NCBI GenBank assembly: GCA_040255585.1
Contig: JBDZVI010000105.1
Location: 1 to 7,990 of the forward strand
Direction of reading: 5' to 3'
DNA: 7,990 nt
From: JAAYYF01 sp040255585
Lineage (GTDB): Bacteria; Deinococcota; Deinococci; Deinococcales; Trueperaceae
In this document: in pieces, positions 1 to 6,454 of the stretch
Position numbering within the stretch: position 1 is the stretch's first letter
Layout of the letters: each line of letters begins with the position of its first letter
Program-made: the position numbers and the translations under genes
Notes under the pieces: model-generated
Database searches by the model: none
What the model was told of the DNA's origin: nothing
What the model saw: only the letters and a program-made list of their open reading frames with translations

Positions 1-173
1 AAGTCACAGGCGCGACCGCCTGGCACATCAACGCCGACGAGCCCGACATCCTCGATTACGATCTGACCTTCAAGCCCACTGCTCAAGCGGGGCTGTTCAC
101 GGCCGACCCGTATAGGTCGTCCGACCACGACCCGGTGCTAGTCGGTTTGGCGCTGGGCGCGGACGGTCGTTGA
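1..173 (+). CDS. ExeM/NucH-like extracellular endonuclease, C-terminal end (partial)
   Basis: The gene enters from the left edge; the first complete codon is at base 3 and the stop is TGA at 171-173, leaving 56 residues. The visible part contains WHINADEP, then DYDLTFK, then DPYRSSDHDPVLVGL. This order matches the C-terminal end of the endonuclease/exonuclease/phosphatase fold as found in ExeM/NucH-type secreted nucleases, where the SDH motif supplies the catalytic histidine (here the 42nd visible residue) and the preceding aspartate. The family cleaves DNA or other phosphodiester substrates outside the cell or in the periplasm with divalent metal. The protein ends 14 residues after that histidine, so no C-terminal sorting domain or anchor follows the catalytic domain. 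Everything upstream, including signal peptide and any OB-fold or lamin-tail domains, is outside the window. Family assignment is fairly secure; the exact substrate is not known. Confidence 0.82.
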   Translation, partial: VTGATAWHINADEPDILDYDLTFKPTAQAGLFTADPYRSSDHDPVLVGLALGADGR

Positions 174-233
174 CGGAGCACGTCAAGCACGGCCCCTCGA
201 AGCGCCTGCAACGAACAGACTGCCCCGGTACGG

Positions 234-239
234 TACCAT
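234..239 (+). promoter_or_regulatory. possible -10 element (TACCAT) for the SPFH gene
   Basis: TACCAT lies 10 bases before the GTG start of the SPFH gene. A transcript initiating 6-9 bases downstream of it would have almost no 5' leader, which would fit the absence of a Shine-Dalgarno sequence before the GTG. No convincing -35 element is seen. The call rests only on a TANNNT match and position, so it is weak. Confidence 0.25.
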
Positions 240-249
240 CGACATTACC

Positions 250-1167
250 GTGGACGAATTCGCCCAGCTAACGAGCAAGCGCAGGTCATCCAACCAGACT
301 TCGAACCGCCTGGTCCTCATAGGCATCGTCGTCGTACTGGCAGCCATCCTGGTGTTCGCCAGCATGTTCACCGTCGACCAGGGCTACCGCGGCGTCGTGC
401 TGCGCCTCGGCGCGTTCGAGCGCATCGCATCGCCCGGCCTCGGTTTCAAGCTACCCCTCGTCGACAGGGTCGTGATGCTGCGAGTGCAGACCAACTCGAA
501 GGTCTACGACCGCATGGAGACGTACTCCCGCGACCAGCAGCTCGCCGAGCTGCGCGTGTCGGTCACGTACCGGCTCGTGCCGGAGATGGTGCACGAGGTC
601 TACGCTCAGTTCGGCAGCGAGGACGGCGTGGTGTCGCGCCTCATCGACCGCCGCGTCAACGAGCTCGTGCGGACCGTGTTCGGGCAGTTCAACGCCGTCG
701 AGGCCATCCAGCAGCGCAGTTCGCTGAACCAGAAGGTGGCGGACGCGGTGATGGCCGTGATCGATCCGACCATCGTCGTGATCGAGTCCGTTCAGGTCGA
801 GGACATCGCGTTCAGCACGGCCTACGAGCAGTCCGTCGAGGCCCGCATGATGGCCGAGGTCGAGGTGCAGCGCCGCACGCAGGAGCTCGAGCAGCAGCGT
901 ATCCAGGCCCAGATCGTGGTAACGCAGGCGCAGGGCGCCGCGGACGCGCGGGTGGCGGAGGCCAAGGCGCAGGCGGAGGCGACCAGGCTGGCCGGCGACG
1001 CCGAGGCGAGCGCCATCCGCGCCAAGGGTGAGGCCCTGCGCGACAACCCCGAGCTCGTGGCGCTCGTGACCGCCGAGGCGTGGAACGGCGTGCTTCCCTC
1101 CACCATGCTGCCCGACGGGACGGTGCCGTTCATCTCCGTCGGCGAGTCGACGAGGCGTCTTCCCTAG
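250..1167 (+). CDS. SPFH/Band 7 domain protein, prohibitin-like membrane protein
   Basis: This 305-residue protein has a polar N-terminus (1-20), one membrane segment (about 21-40, LVLIGIVVVLAAILVFASMF), an SPFH/Band 7 domain (about 42-220, beginning TVDQGYRGVVLRLGAFERI with the typical PGLGFKLPLVD turn), a helical, coiled-coil-prone Ala/Glu/Gln-rich stretch (about 195-265), and the end WNGVLPSTMLPDGTVPFI (278-295), characteristic of bacterial prohibitin-like proteins. Family members form large ring or cage oligomers on membranes and act as scaffolds or regulators of membrane proteases such as FtsH; the partner here is unknown. Start: GTG at 250. The frame stays open upstream to at least base 172 without an ATG, GTG or TTG, and the next ATG (364) would remove the membrane segment. 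No Shine-Dalgarno is visible. It is alone, without an HflK-like or NfeD-like partner next to it, and faces a convergent gene. HflC or a stomatin-like protein are alternatives within the same superfamily. Confidence 0.9.
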   Translation: MDEFAQLTSKRRSSNQTSNRLVLIGIVVVLAAILVFASMFTVDQGYRGVVLRLGAFERIASPGLGFKLPLVDRVVMLRVQTNSKVYDRMETYSRDQQLAELRVSVTYRLVPEMVHEVYAQFGSEDGVVSRLIDRRVNELVRTVFGQFNAVEAIQQRSSLNQKVADAVMAVIDPTIVVIESVQVEDIAFSTAYEQSVEARMMAEVEVQRRTQELEQQRIQAQIVVTQAQGAADARVAEAKAQAEATRLAGDAEASAIRAKGEALRDNPELVALVTAEAWNGVLPSTMLPDGTVPFISVGESTRRLP

Positions 1168-1217
1168 AGCGGGGACCACGCCAACGAGCAGTAGGGATAG
1201 CACATAGAGAAAAAGCT

Positions 1218-1245
1218 GGGCGGCCTTCATGTTCGAAGGCCGCCC
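1218..1245. terminator. hairpin terminator between convergent genes
   Basis: A perfect 11-bp stem, GGGCGGCCTTC (1218-1228) with GAAGGCCGCCC (1235-1245), encloses a 6-base loop. Reading the minus strand, the stem is followed within two bases by GCTTTTTCTC (complement of 1207-1216), which makes a normal intrinsic terminator for the minus-strand gene ending at 1291. Reading the plus strand, the tail is only CTTCCGTTCC, so termination of the SPFH transcript here is likely weaker. The position between two convergent genes fits a shared terminator. Confidence 0.8.
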
Positions 1246-1255
1246 CTTCCGTTCC

Positions 1256-1278
1256 CGGCGTACCCCTTCGGTACGCCG
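1256..1278. terminator. second hairpin, 3' end of the minus-strand gene
   Basis: CGGCGTACC (1256-1264) pairs perfectly with GGTACGCCG (1270-1278), a 9-bp stem with a 5-base loop. It begins 12 bases after the stop codon of the minus-strand gene and precedes the T-tract hairpin at 1218-1245 on that strand. It has no T-tract of its own on either strand, so it may protect the mRNA 3' end or assist the neighbouring terminator rather than terminate alone. Confidence 0.5.
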
Positions 1279-1290
1279 CCTCGCCCTGGC

Positions 1291-3186
1291 TTAGCGGGTC
1301 GCCGCTCCTAGCGGCAACCGCCAAGTCGTCCACCGGGCGCCGTCCAGCACCGTGACGGTGCCCGTCGCGCTGCCGGTCTTCTCCGCCAACACCTTGAGCG
1401 CGTCGATGGCCAGGTCGGTCAGCACCAGGGCCTGGTCGTAGGTCGGGACTGGCACGTCGCCGAGCCATAGACCGGCCTTGCTCTCGGCCAGCCCGTGACC
1501 GCCGAGCCACAACAGGGTCGCCGCCGGCCCAGACGCCAACTCGGCGATGCGCGCCAAGCCCTGCAGGAAGCTGCGCGAGTCGACGACGGAGTAACCAACC
1601 AGCCTACCTGCGTCGCGGTCCAGACCGAGGAGCCCCGCCGTCACGGACGCCGGCTTGTCCGGAGCGCCGTCGCGCGCATCGATGGTCTGCAGCAGGGCGG
1701 AGACCGGGCTCCCTATGACCAGGTTGCCGCCGAACACCGCCAGCCCCACGTCGAGGGTCGGACCGGACCTCACCCTCAGGTAGTCGATCCCGGCATGCCG
1801 CGACTCGCGCACGGACACCGACTGCGAGAACTCGAGCGCCCCGGCGAACTCTTCCTCGCCCGCGACCTCGGCCACGAGCGAGGTGAGGTTCTCGGCCGCC
1901 GACAACCACGAACGCACCCCACGCCAGGCGGCGTCCTCCGACGTGACGGGGACGACCACGACGCTCGGCAAGCCAAGGACCCAGTTGCGTAGATCGGTGT
2001 CGAGGACCCCGAGGGTCAGGTAGTAGGCGGAGCCGTCGGACCAGTCGAGAAGCGCCTCGCCGAGGTCCACTCCCAGGAACTTGGCCACCGCCGTGCGCAC
2101 GTCGGTCGGCTCCCCTTCCGCGAACGCCCCCGTGGCGGCCACGTCCGAGAGCCAGCTATCGATCCAGGCCACGAACGCCTGGAACGGGAAGGCGCCGGCC
2201 TCGACCGCCACGGTGGCACCCGGCAGGAGCGGCGGCTGCCCTACGCCGCAGTCGGCGCACTCGAGCAGCGCCAGGAGCGCGCCCTCTCCGGACGACTTGG
2301 CGAGCGCCTCGTCCCAAGCGGTGACGGTGCGCACCAGCAAGCCGGCGTCGTCGAGCGTCAGACCCCAGGAGAAGCCCCCCACGATGCGCAAGGTCGTGAC
2401 GAGCCGCTCGAACAGGCCGGCGGCCTCCGGTGGCACCGCGCCACGCACCAGCCTCAAGGTGTCGGCGAGCGCCGCGAGGTTCACCGTCGCCGTCCAACCC
2501 ATCTGCCCGAGCCCCTGGGTGGCGACAGCGATGCGCGAATCGAGGAACGACGGTTCGGCGGCGCCGTTGGAACGGCGGATGGCACCACGCAGCAACTCGG
2601 GGTCGGTGGCGACGAGCAGCACTCCTCCGGACTCGGCCAGCAAGGCCGGGGAGTCTCCCCCATCGCCGACGAGGTAGATGGCCGATCGACCCTCCTCGCC
2701 GTAGCGACGGCCGTCGAAGCAGGACACGGCGCCTGCCAGCAGCCGTGCCGTTGCGCTGCGCGTGGGGCCGCGCACGGCCAGCAGCAACTCGGGCTCAGGG
2801 GCGAAGCGCGAGACGCTCACGCCGACCGCGGCCGACCAGGAGTCGGCACCGCCTTCGAACAGCGCCGCGGCTAGATCCGGGCACTCGTCGTAGAAGATGT
2901 CGCGGAAAGAGCCCTCCAAGCCGAGCAGGGGCTCGGCGACGTCCGTATCCGTGCCACGTCCGTTGAACAGGTCGGACAGCACTTCCCACGCGGACTCGGC
3001 CTCGCTCGTGTCGAGATCGGCGAACAGGCCGTGGAACACGCCGGGGTCGAAGCCGTCCTGCCGCATCTCGACCGCGAAGACCGTCGTCTGGGGCAGCAGT
3101 GCGGCGAGGGGTCGCTGAGCGACGCCGAGGGTCGGCATGACCAGGAGGAAGAGCGCCAACGTGACGTTCCTTCGTAACGAAGCCAT
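1291..3186 (-). CDS. secreted protein of unknown function with an internal duplication
   Basis: This 631-residue protein has a signal peptide at 1-23 (basic start MASLRR, hydrophobic core, ending near GVA before QRP) with no lipobox cysteine, so it is predicted to be exported and soluble. I do not recognise an enzyme motif. It resembles, only loosely, DUF3352-type proteins found in envelope contexts, which are also of unknown function. The mature protein appears to consist of two related halves. LLPQTTVFAVE (31-40) matches LLPGATVAVE (320-329), and GGVLLVATDPELLRGAI (187-203) matches GGNLVIGSPVSALLQTI (486-502). All four cysteines (102, 156, 310, 313; the last two as CADC) lie in the first half and its junction, so disulfides are possible. 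Start: ATG at 3186, no Shine-Dalgarno, with TAGCTT six bases upstream. It follows the metallophosphoesterase on the same strand after 49 bases and may share its transcript. The reading frame is secure; function is unassigned. Confidence 0.85.
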   Translation of the reverse strand: MASLRRNVTLALFLLVMPTLGVAQRPLAALLPQTTVFAVEMRQDGFDPGVFHGLFADLDTSEAESAWEVLSDLFNGRGTDTDVAEPLLGLEGSFRDIFYDECPDLAAALFEGGADSWSAAVGVSVSRFAPEPELLLAVRGPTRSATARLLAGAVSCFDGRRYGEEGRSAIYLVGDGGDSPALLAESGGVLLVATDPELLRGAIRRSNGAAEPSFLDSRIAVATQGLGQMGWTATVNLAALADTLRLVRGAVPPEAAGLFERLVTTLRIVGGFSWGLTLDDAGLLVRTVTAWDEALAKSSGEGALLALLECADCGVGQPPLLPGATVAVEAGAFPFQAFVAWIDSWLSDVAATGAFAEGEPTDVRTAVAKFLGVDLGEALLDWSDGSAYYLTLGVLDTDLRNWVLGLPSVVVVPVTSEDAAWRGVRSWLSAAENLTSLVAEVAGEEEFAGALEFSQSVSVRESRHAGIDYLRVRSGPTLDVGLAVFGGNLVIGSPVSALLQTIDARDGAPDKPASVTAGLLGLDRDAGRLVGYSVVDSRSFLQGLARIAELASGPAATLLWLGGHGLAESKAGLWLGDVPVPTYDQALVLTDLAIDALKVLAEKTGSATGTVTVLDGARWTTWRLPLGAATR

Positions 3187-3192
3187 GCAGTC

Positions 3193-3198
3193 AAGCTA
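3193..3198 (-). promoter_or_regulatory. possible -10 element (TAGCTT) for a leaderless transcript
   Basis: On the minus strand TAGCTT is separated from the ATG at 3186 by exactly six bases. TANNNT at this distance is the arrangement known for leaderless genes in Deinococcus, and no ribosome binding site is present to compete with that reading. There is no clear -35. It would give the secreted protein a promoter of its own within the short gap after the metallophosphoesterase. Confidence 0.35.
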
Positions 3199-3204
3199 GC
3201 GCAC

Positions 3205-3240
3205 GCCGAGTGAGAAGTTAGTGCCGAGTGAGAAGCTAGC
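3205..3240. repeat. tandem pair of 18-bp repeats at the end of the metallophosphoesterase gene
   Basis: Two adjacent 18-base units, 3205-3222 and 3223-3240, agree at 16 of 18 positions, with an exact 13-base core GCCGAGTGAGAAG at 3205-3217 and 3223-3235. The second unit runs into the last codons and TAG stop (3236-3238) of the metallophosphoesterase. The first unit lies just upstream of the putative -10 of the next gene. The ten bases ACGCCGAGTG at the edge of the first unit recur at 4039-4048. It could be a small local duplication or an operator; the sequence alone does not decide. Confidence 0.7.
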
Positions 3241-4006
3241 CGGGCCGGAACCTCGCGAGATAGGCGTCGCCGCGCGGCATGCCGGCTCGCGACACCGCGT
3301 CCCGCAGGCGGTCGAGGTCGTAGCGGACCTTGCGTAGGTGCGCGCTCGGCTGACCTCCGACGACCTCGATGAGCGCGTACTCCGCCACGGCCGGGTACCA
3401 GCCCCGGCCCGCGGCCGTGAGCCTCACGGCCATGCCAACACTGCCCGGGTTCATGACGACGGTGTCGCGGTAACGCTTGGCGAACTGCTCGTGGGTATGC
3501 GCGCCGAGGTAGAGGTCGGCCGGCGTGTCGTCAAGCAGCTGGGCGAGGCGCTCGTCAGGCGTGAACGAGCGGACATGATCGTCGAAGCATTTCGGAGAGC
3601 CGTGATAGGCCACGACCCGTAGTCCGCCCAGTGCGAACTCCAAGTGTGGGGCGAACGTGCGGACGTAGTCCTTGTCGGCTTCCCCGAGCTGCGCCGCGCA
3701 CCACGCCTCGATCTCGAGGTGTTCCTCCCAGCCTGGCGGCGGCGGCGTGGGCAGGTCCGCCAGGGTACGCGGAACGAGAAGTGCGGCGTCGGTGTTGCCG
3801 AGCACGGTGCGAACCTCGAGACTCCTGAGCCTCGCTATGGTGGCAGCAGGCTCAGGTCCACCGTTAGCGACGTCGCCGAGGCAGACCACGGCATCGACCT
3901 CGAACTCCGCCAGGTCTTCGAGGACGGCCTCGAGCGCGGGGATGTTGCCATGGATGTCGGCGATCACGGCGAGGCTACGCACGGCGTGGAAGTCCAAATC
4001 GTTCAT
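3236..4006 (-). CDS. metallophosphoesterase (calcineurin-like, Metallophos_2/YfcE type)
   Basis: This 256-residue protein has no signal peptide and should be cytoplasmic. The dinuclear metal site is complete: DIHGN (D17, H19), GD (D45), GNTD (N71, D73), YHGS (H135) and GAHTH (H170, H172), followed by MNPGSVG (185-191). The sequence IADIHGNIPALEAVL with the late NPGS motif is typical of the domain 2 group that includes YfcE and related phosphodiesterases or phosphatases. Its substrate cannot be told from sequence; cyclic nucleotides, dinucleoside polyphosphates and other small phosphoesters are possibilities in this superfamily. Start: ATG at 4006; the frame upstream is closed by a stop at 4025-4027 with no other usual start codon. 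There is no Shine-Dalgarno. It is divergent from rpsA and is followed closely by the secreted protein gene on the same strand. Confidence 0.92.
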   Translation of the reverse strand: MNDLDFHAVRSLAVIADIHGNIPALEAVLEDLAEFEVDAVVCLGDVANGGPEPAATIARLRSLEVRTVLGNTDAALLVPRTLADLPTPPPPGWEEHLEIEAWCAAQLGEADKDYVRTFAPHLEFALGGLRVVAYHGSPKCFDDHVRSFTPDERLAQLLDDTPADLYLGAHTHEQFAKRYRDTVVMNPGSVGMAVRLTAAGRGWYPAVAEYALIEVVGGQPSAHLRKVRYDLDRLRDAVSRAGMPRGDAYLARFRPG

Positions 4007-4033
4007 GGTGGAAGCCCAAATGGCTCATGATTT

Positions 4034-4039
4034 AGGATA
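4034..4039 (-). promoter_or_regulatory. possible -10 element (TATCCT) for the metallophosphoesterase
   Basis: On the minus strand TATCCT lies 27 bases before the ATG at 4006, next to CACTCGGCGT (complement of 4039-4048), which also occurs upstream of the secreted protein gene. Transcription starting 5-7 bases downstream would begin around 4026-4029. No clear -35 is seen, so the call is tentative. Confidence 0.3.
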
Positions 4040-4076
4040 CGCCGAGTGCGTCTAGGAGCCGGCCGCCGACACGTCC

Positions 4077-4106
4077 TTGCTTTAGGGGCGCCACTTGTGG
4101 TGTAAT
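4077..4106 (+). promoter_or_regulatory. sigma-70 type promoter of rpsA
   Basis: TTGCTT (4077-4082) and TGTAAT (4101-4106) are separated by 18 bases. The -10 matches the TATAAT consensus at five of six positions. The predicted start near 4113 gives a leader of about 40 bases containing the ribosome binding site. It sits in the divergent gap and is the most convincing promoter in the window. Confidence 0.6.
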
Positions 4107-4134
4107 GAACAATTGTCGATAAGACACCATTTCC

Positions 4135-4140
4135 AGGAGG
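4135..4140 (+). promoter_or_regulatory. ribosome binding site of rpsA
   Basis: AGGAGG is followed after 12 bases by ATG at 4153 (10 bases if the match is extended to GGAGGAA). It supports translation from 4153 and therefore the long N-terminal extension, against an internal ATG at 4360, which lacks a comparable site. Confidence 0.8.
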
Positions 4141-4152
4141 AACCCCAAAACA

Positions 4153-6219
4153 ATGGATGAAACCGCAAACCCCGCCGCGGGGAGCCCTGCCCCAGGCACC
4201 GTCTCAGCCCCGGAAGAGAGCCCGAACCAGGCTTCAGCCGCGTCCGCCGACCAGGGTGTAGGCACGCAGGCTGACAACACGAGCACCGTTCAAGCAGGGT
4301 CTTCCTCCGAGACTGCAACCCCCGCCCCAACCCTCGCCTCGGCCGACGCCGAGATCACCATGGAAGACGTGCTGGCGGCCAGCGACGAACAGCTGGCGCG
4401 CAAGCCTGTCCACCGCGGCATGATCACGACCGGTCAGGTCATCATGCTGGCCCAGGAAGGCATCGTCGTCGACGTCGGCGCGAAGATCGAGGGCATGCTG
4501 CCCTACAACCAGCTCTTCGAGCACGAGTCGAACGCAGAGGAAGCCGCCAAGTACTTCAAGCCGGGCGACGACATCCAGGTGTACGTCATCCGCTCCGACA
4601 TCCCCAACAGCACCATCACGCTCTCCAAGAAGCGCGCCGACCAGGAACGCGCCTGGAACCTCCTCCAGGACATCCACGAGAACGGCAAGCCTGTCGAGGT
4701 CGAGATCGTCGAGAAGGTCCGCGGCGGCCTCGTCGCCAGCCTCGGCGTTCGCGCCTTCCTCCCGGCCAGCCAGGTCGACATCCGCAGGGTGAACGACCTC
4801 GCGCCCTACGTCGGCCGCCGTATGAAGGTCAAGATCATCGAGCTGAACCGCCGCCGCAACCGCGTCATCATCTCGCGGCGCGCGATCCTGCAGGACGAGA
4901 TCTCTCACCTCAAGGAAGACACGCTCAAGAAGCTCGAGCCCGGCGCCCGCCTCGAGGGCGAGGTCGTCGAGATCACCGACTTCGGCGTGTTCGTCAACCT
5001 CGGCGGCGTTGATGGCCTCGTCCACCGCTCCGAGCTGACACACGGCCGCTTCAGCCACCCGCGCGACGTCGTCAAGCTCGGTGACAAGGTGCGCGTCGAG
5101 GTTCTCGACATGGACCTCGAGCGCGAGCGCATCAACCTCTCCATGAAGAAGCTCGTCTCCAACCCGTGGGAGAACGTGCTGGCGCACTACAACATCGGTC
5201 AGCGCGTCACGGGCACGGTCACGAACCTCACGCCGTTCGGCGCCTTCGTCGAGATCGAGCCCGGCCTCGAGGGCCTCATCCACGTCAGTGAGATGAGCTG
5301 GACGAAGCGCATCCGCCACCCCAAGGAAGCCCTCAACGAGGGCGACCAGGTGGAGGCGATGATCCTCAAGATCGACATGCAGCAGCAGCGCATCTCGCTC
5401 GGTCTGCGCCAGACCCAGCCCGATCCGTGGAGCAGCCTGCCGGACCGCTTCCCGCCGGGAACGGAAGTCACCGGCCCCATCACGGGCATCACGGACTTCG
5501 GCGTGTTCATGGAGATCGAAGAGGGCATCGAGGGTCTCGTGCATATCTCCGAGCTCTCGCACGATCACATCGAGAACATCAACGACCACTTCAAGAAGGG
5601 CGACGAGATCACCGCGGTCATCCTCAACATCGACCCGGTCGAGCAGCGTGCGAGTCTCTCGCGCAAGCGCATGCTCCCCTTCACGCCCGAGAACGCTGCC
5701 GAGTTCGGCGGCAACGCACCGGCTGGTGGCCAGGGCCGTGGCGGCATGCCGCAGGCCGGTGGAGCGGCCGCAGGCGGCAACCGCGGTCGCCGTGGGCGCC
5801 GTAGCCGCGACATCGACTACGACTACAGCTACGTCGCCGACGCCGCCTCGACCAAGAACACGACCAAGCTCGGCGACGTCTACGCGGACCTCTTCGCGCA
5901 GTTCGGCCTCGGCGACACGAAGGCCGACGCCGAGGAAGCGCCCGCCAAGACCGCCAAGGCCGAGGCTCCTGCCAAGGCCGAGCCCGCCGCCAAGCCCGCG
6001 CCTAGCGTGAAGGCCGAAGCCGACGAGCCCGTCGACCCCGAGAACGCCATCGACGCGGCCGAGGCTGCTGCCCTCCTCACCGCCGCCTTCCGCCAGGGCA
6101 AGCGCCCCGCTGCGCAGGCCGCCGAGGACGTCGCGGCCGACGAGGTGGCAGACGCCGAAGACGACGTCGTGGAGAGCTTCGCCGATGGCGACGACTCCGA
6201 GGACGGCACCGAAGCTTAA
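4153..6219 (+). CDS. rpsA: 30S ribosomal protein S1
   Basis: S1 binds mRNA on the small ribosomal subunit and assists initiation on structured messages. This 688-residue form has five S1 RNA-binding domains: about 86-160, 176-243, 262-332, 347-417 and 434-504. The last three show the classic pattern, for example ITDFGVFVNLGGVDGLVHRSEL and ITDFGVFMEIEEGIEGLVHISEL. The first two are more divergent, as expected for the ribosome-docking domains. A Ser/Ala/Pro/Thr-rich extension of about 70 residues precedes domain 1. After domain 5 come a Gly/Arg patch (GGQGRGG at 525-531, NRGRRGRRSR at 543-552), the aromatic segment DIDYDYSYV (553-561), a short amphipathic segment KLGDVYADLFAQFGLGD (572-588), and an Ala/Lys/Pro/Glu-rich acidic end. 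The tails make it longer than the 557-residue, six-domain E. coli protein. It stands alone between a divergent promoter and a strong hairpin. Identity is secure; the tail roles are unknown. Confidence 0.97.
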   Translation: MDETANPAAGSPAPGTVSAPEESPNQASAASADQGVGTQADNTSTVQAGSSSETATPAPTLASADAEITMEDVLAASDEQLARKPVHRGMITTGQVIMLAQEGIVVDVGAKIEGMLPYNQLFEHESNAEEAAKYFKPGDDIQVYVIRSDIPNSTITLSKKRADQERAWNLLQDIHENGKPVEVEIVEKVRGGLVASLGVRAFLPASQVDIRRVNDLAPYVGRRMKVKIIELNRRRNRVIISRRAILQDEISHLKEDTLKKLEPGARLEGEVVEITDFGVFVNLGGVDGLVHRSELTHGRFSHPRDVVKLGDKVRVEVLDMDLERERINLSMKKLVSNPWENVLAHYNIGQRVTGTVTNLTPFGAFVEIEPGLEGLIHVSEMSWTKRIRHPKEALNEGDQVEAMILKIDMQQQRISLGLRQTQPDPWSSLPDRFPPGTEVTGPITGITDFGVFMEIEEGIEGLVHISELSHDHIENINDHFKKGDEITAVILNIDPVEQRASLSRKRMLPFTPENAAEFGGNAPAGGQGRGGMPQAGGAAAGGNRGRRGRRSRDIDYDYSYVADAASTKNTTKLGDVYADLFAQFGLGDTKADAEEAPAKTAKAEAPAKAEPAAKPAPSVKAEADEPVDPENAIDAAEAAALLTAAFRQGKRPAAQAAEDVAADEVADAEDDVVESFADGDDSEDGTEA

Positions 6220-6250
6220 GTAACCACCACCCGGCTTCCCATCGAGGCCT

Positions 6251-6293
6251 GAGAGAGGGTCCCACGCGAAGAGCATGCGCGGGACCCTCTCTC
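6251..6293 (+). terminator. long hairpin after rpsA, likely terminator
   Basis: GAGAGAGGGTCCC (6251-6263) pairs perfectly over 13 bp with GGGACCCTCTCTC (6281-6293). The 17-base loop can extend the stem by CGC (6265-6267) with GCG (6277-6279) past one A-C mismatch. It begins 31 bases after the rpsA stop. The downstream sequence GTATGAAGC has no T-tract, so it may act as an atypical terminator or as a 3'-end stabiliser. Confidence 0.65.
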
Positions 6294-6443
6294 GTATGAA
6301 GCGCTCCCCTTAATTGTGCGGTTGCACCACGCCCCCGGTCGAGTTGGCGCAATAATCACCGACAACACCGCACTCCGCGGGTAGGACCGGTGCCCCTCGC
6401 CTTGCGGCCGCAGCCGACCCGACATCTGGTGCTGCCGCCCGAT

Positions 6444-6448
6444 AGGAG
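6444..6448 (+). promoter_or_regulatory. ribosome binding site of the propeller lipoprotein gene
   Basis: AGGAG lies six bases before the ATG at 6455, an optimal spacing that fixes the start and keeps the complete signal peptide. Confidence 0.8.
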
Positions 6449-6454
6449 TTCTCT

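Noticed and set aside
451..1230. A 259-codon open frame on the minus strand opposite the SPFH gene
   Set aside because: It is His/Leu/Arg/Asp-rich with no recognisable domain and overlaps a well-supported Band 7 protein and the terminator.
1495..2966. Plus-strand open frames opposite the secreted protein gene
   Set aside because: They are Arg/Pro/Ser-rich, lack ribosome binding sites and overlap one another. The minus-strand frame has a signal peptide and coherent internal repeats.
4131..4142. TTCC-AGGA-GGAA mini-hairpin that could hide the rpsA ribosome binding site, and the nearby TGTC-GATAA-GACA
   Set aside because: Both stems are only 4 bp; such short pairings are expected by chance and would be unstable. 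They are not enough to propose S1 autoregulation.
4234..6276. A 680-codon open frame on the minus strand opposite rpsA
   Set aside because: It mirrors rpsA over its whole length. Its translation is a monotonous Leu/Val/Asp/Arg-rich sequence with no domain, as expected opposite a GC-biased gene, while the plus-strand frame encodes clear S1 domains.
6351..6356. AATAAT as a -10 element for the lipoprotein gene
   Set aside because: The only -35-like sequence (TTGCAC at 6322-6327) is 23 bases away, too far, and no extended -10 is present.
6403..6412. TGCGGCCGCA palindrome in the lipoprotein leader
   Set aside because: A short GC palindrome is common in GC-rich DNA; a similar GCGGCCGC occurs inside rpsA at 5764-5771. 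No regulatory context supports a site.
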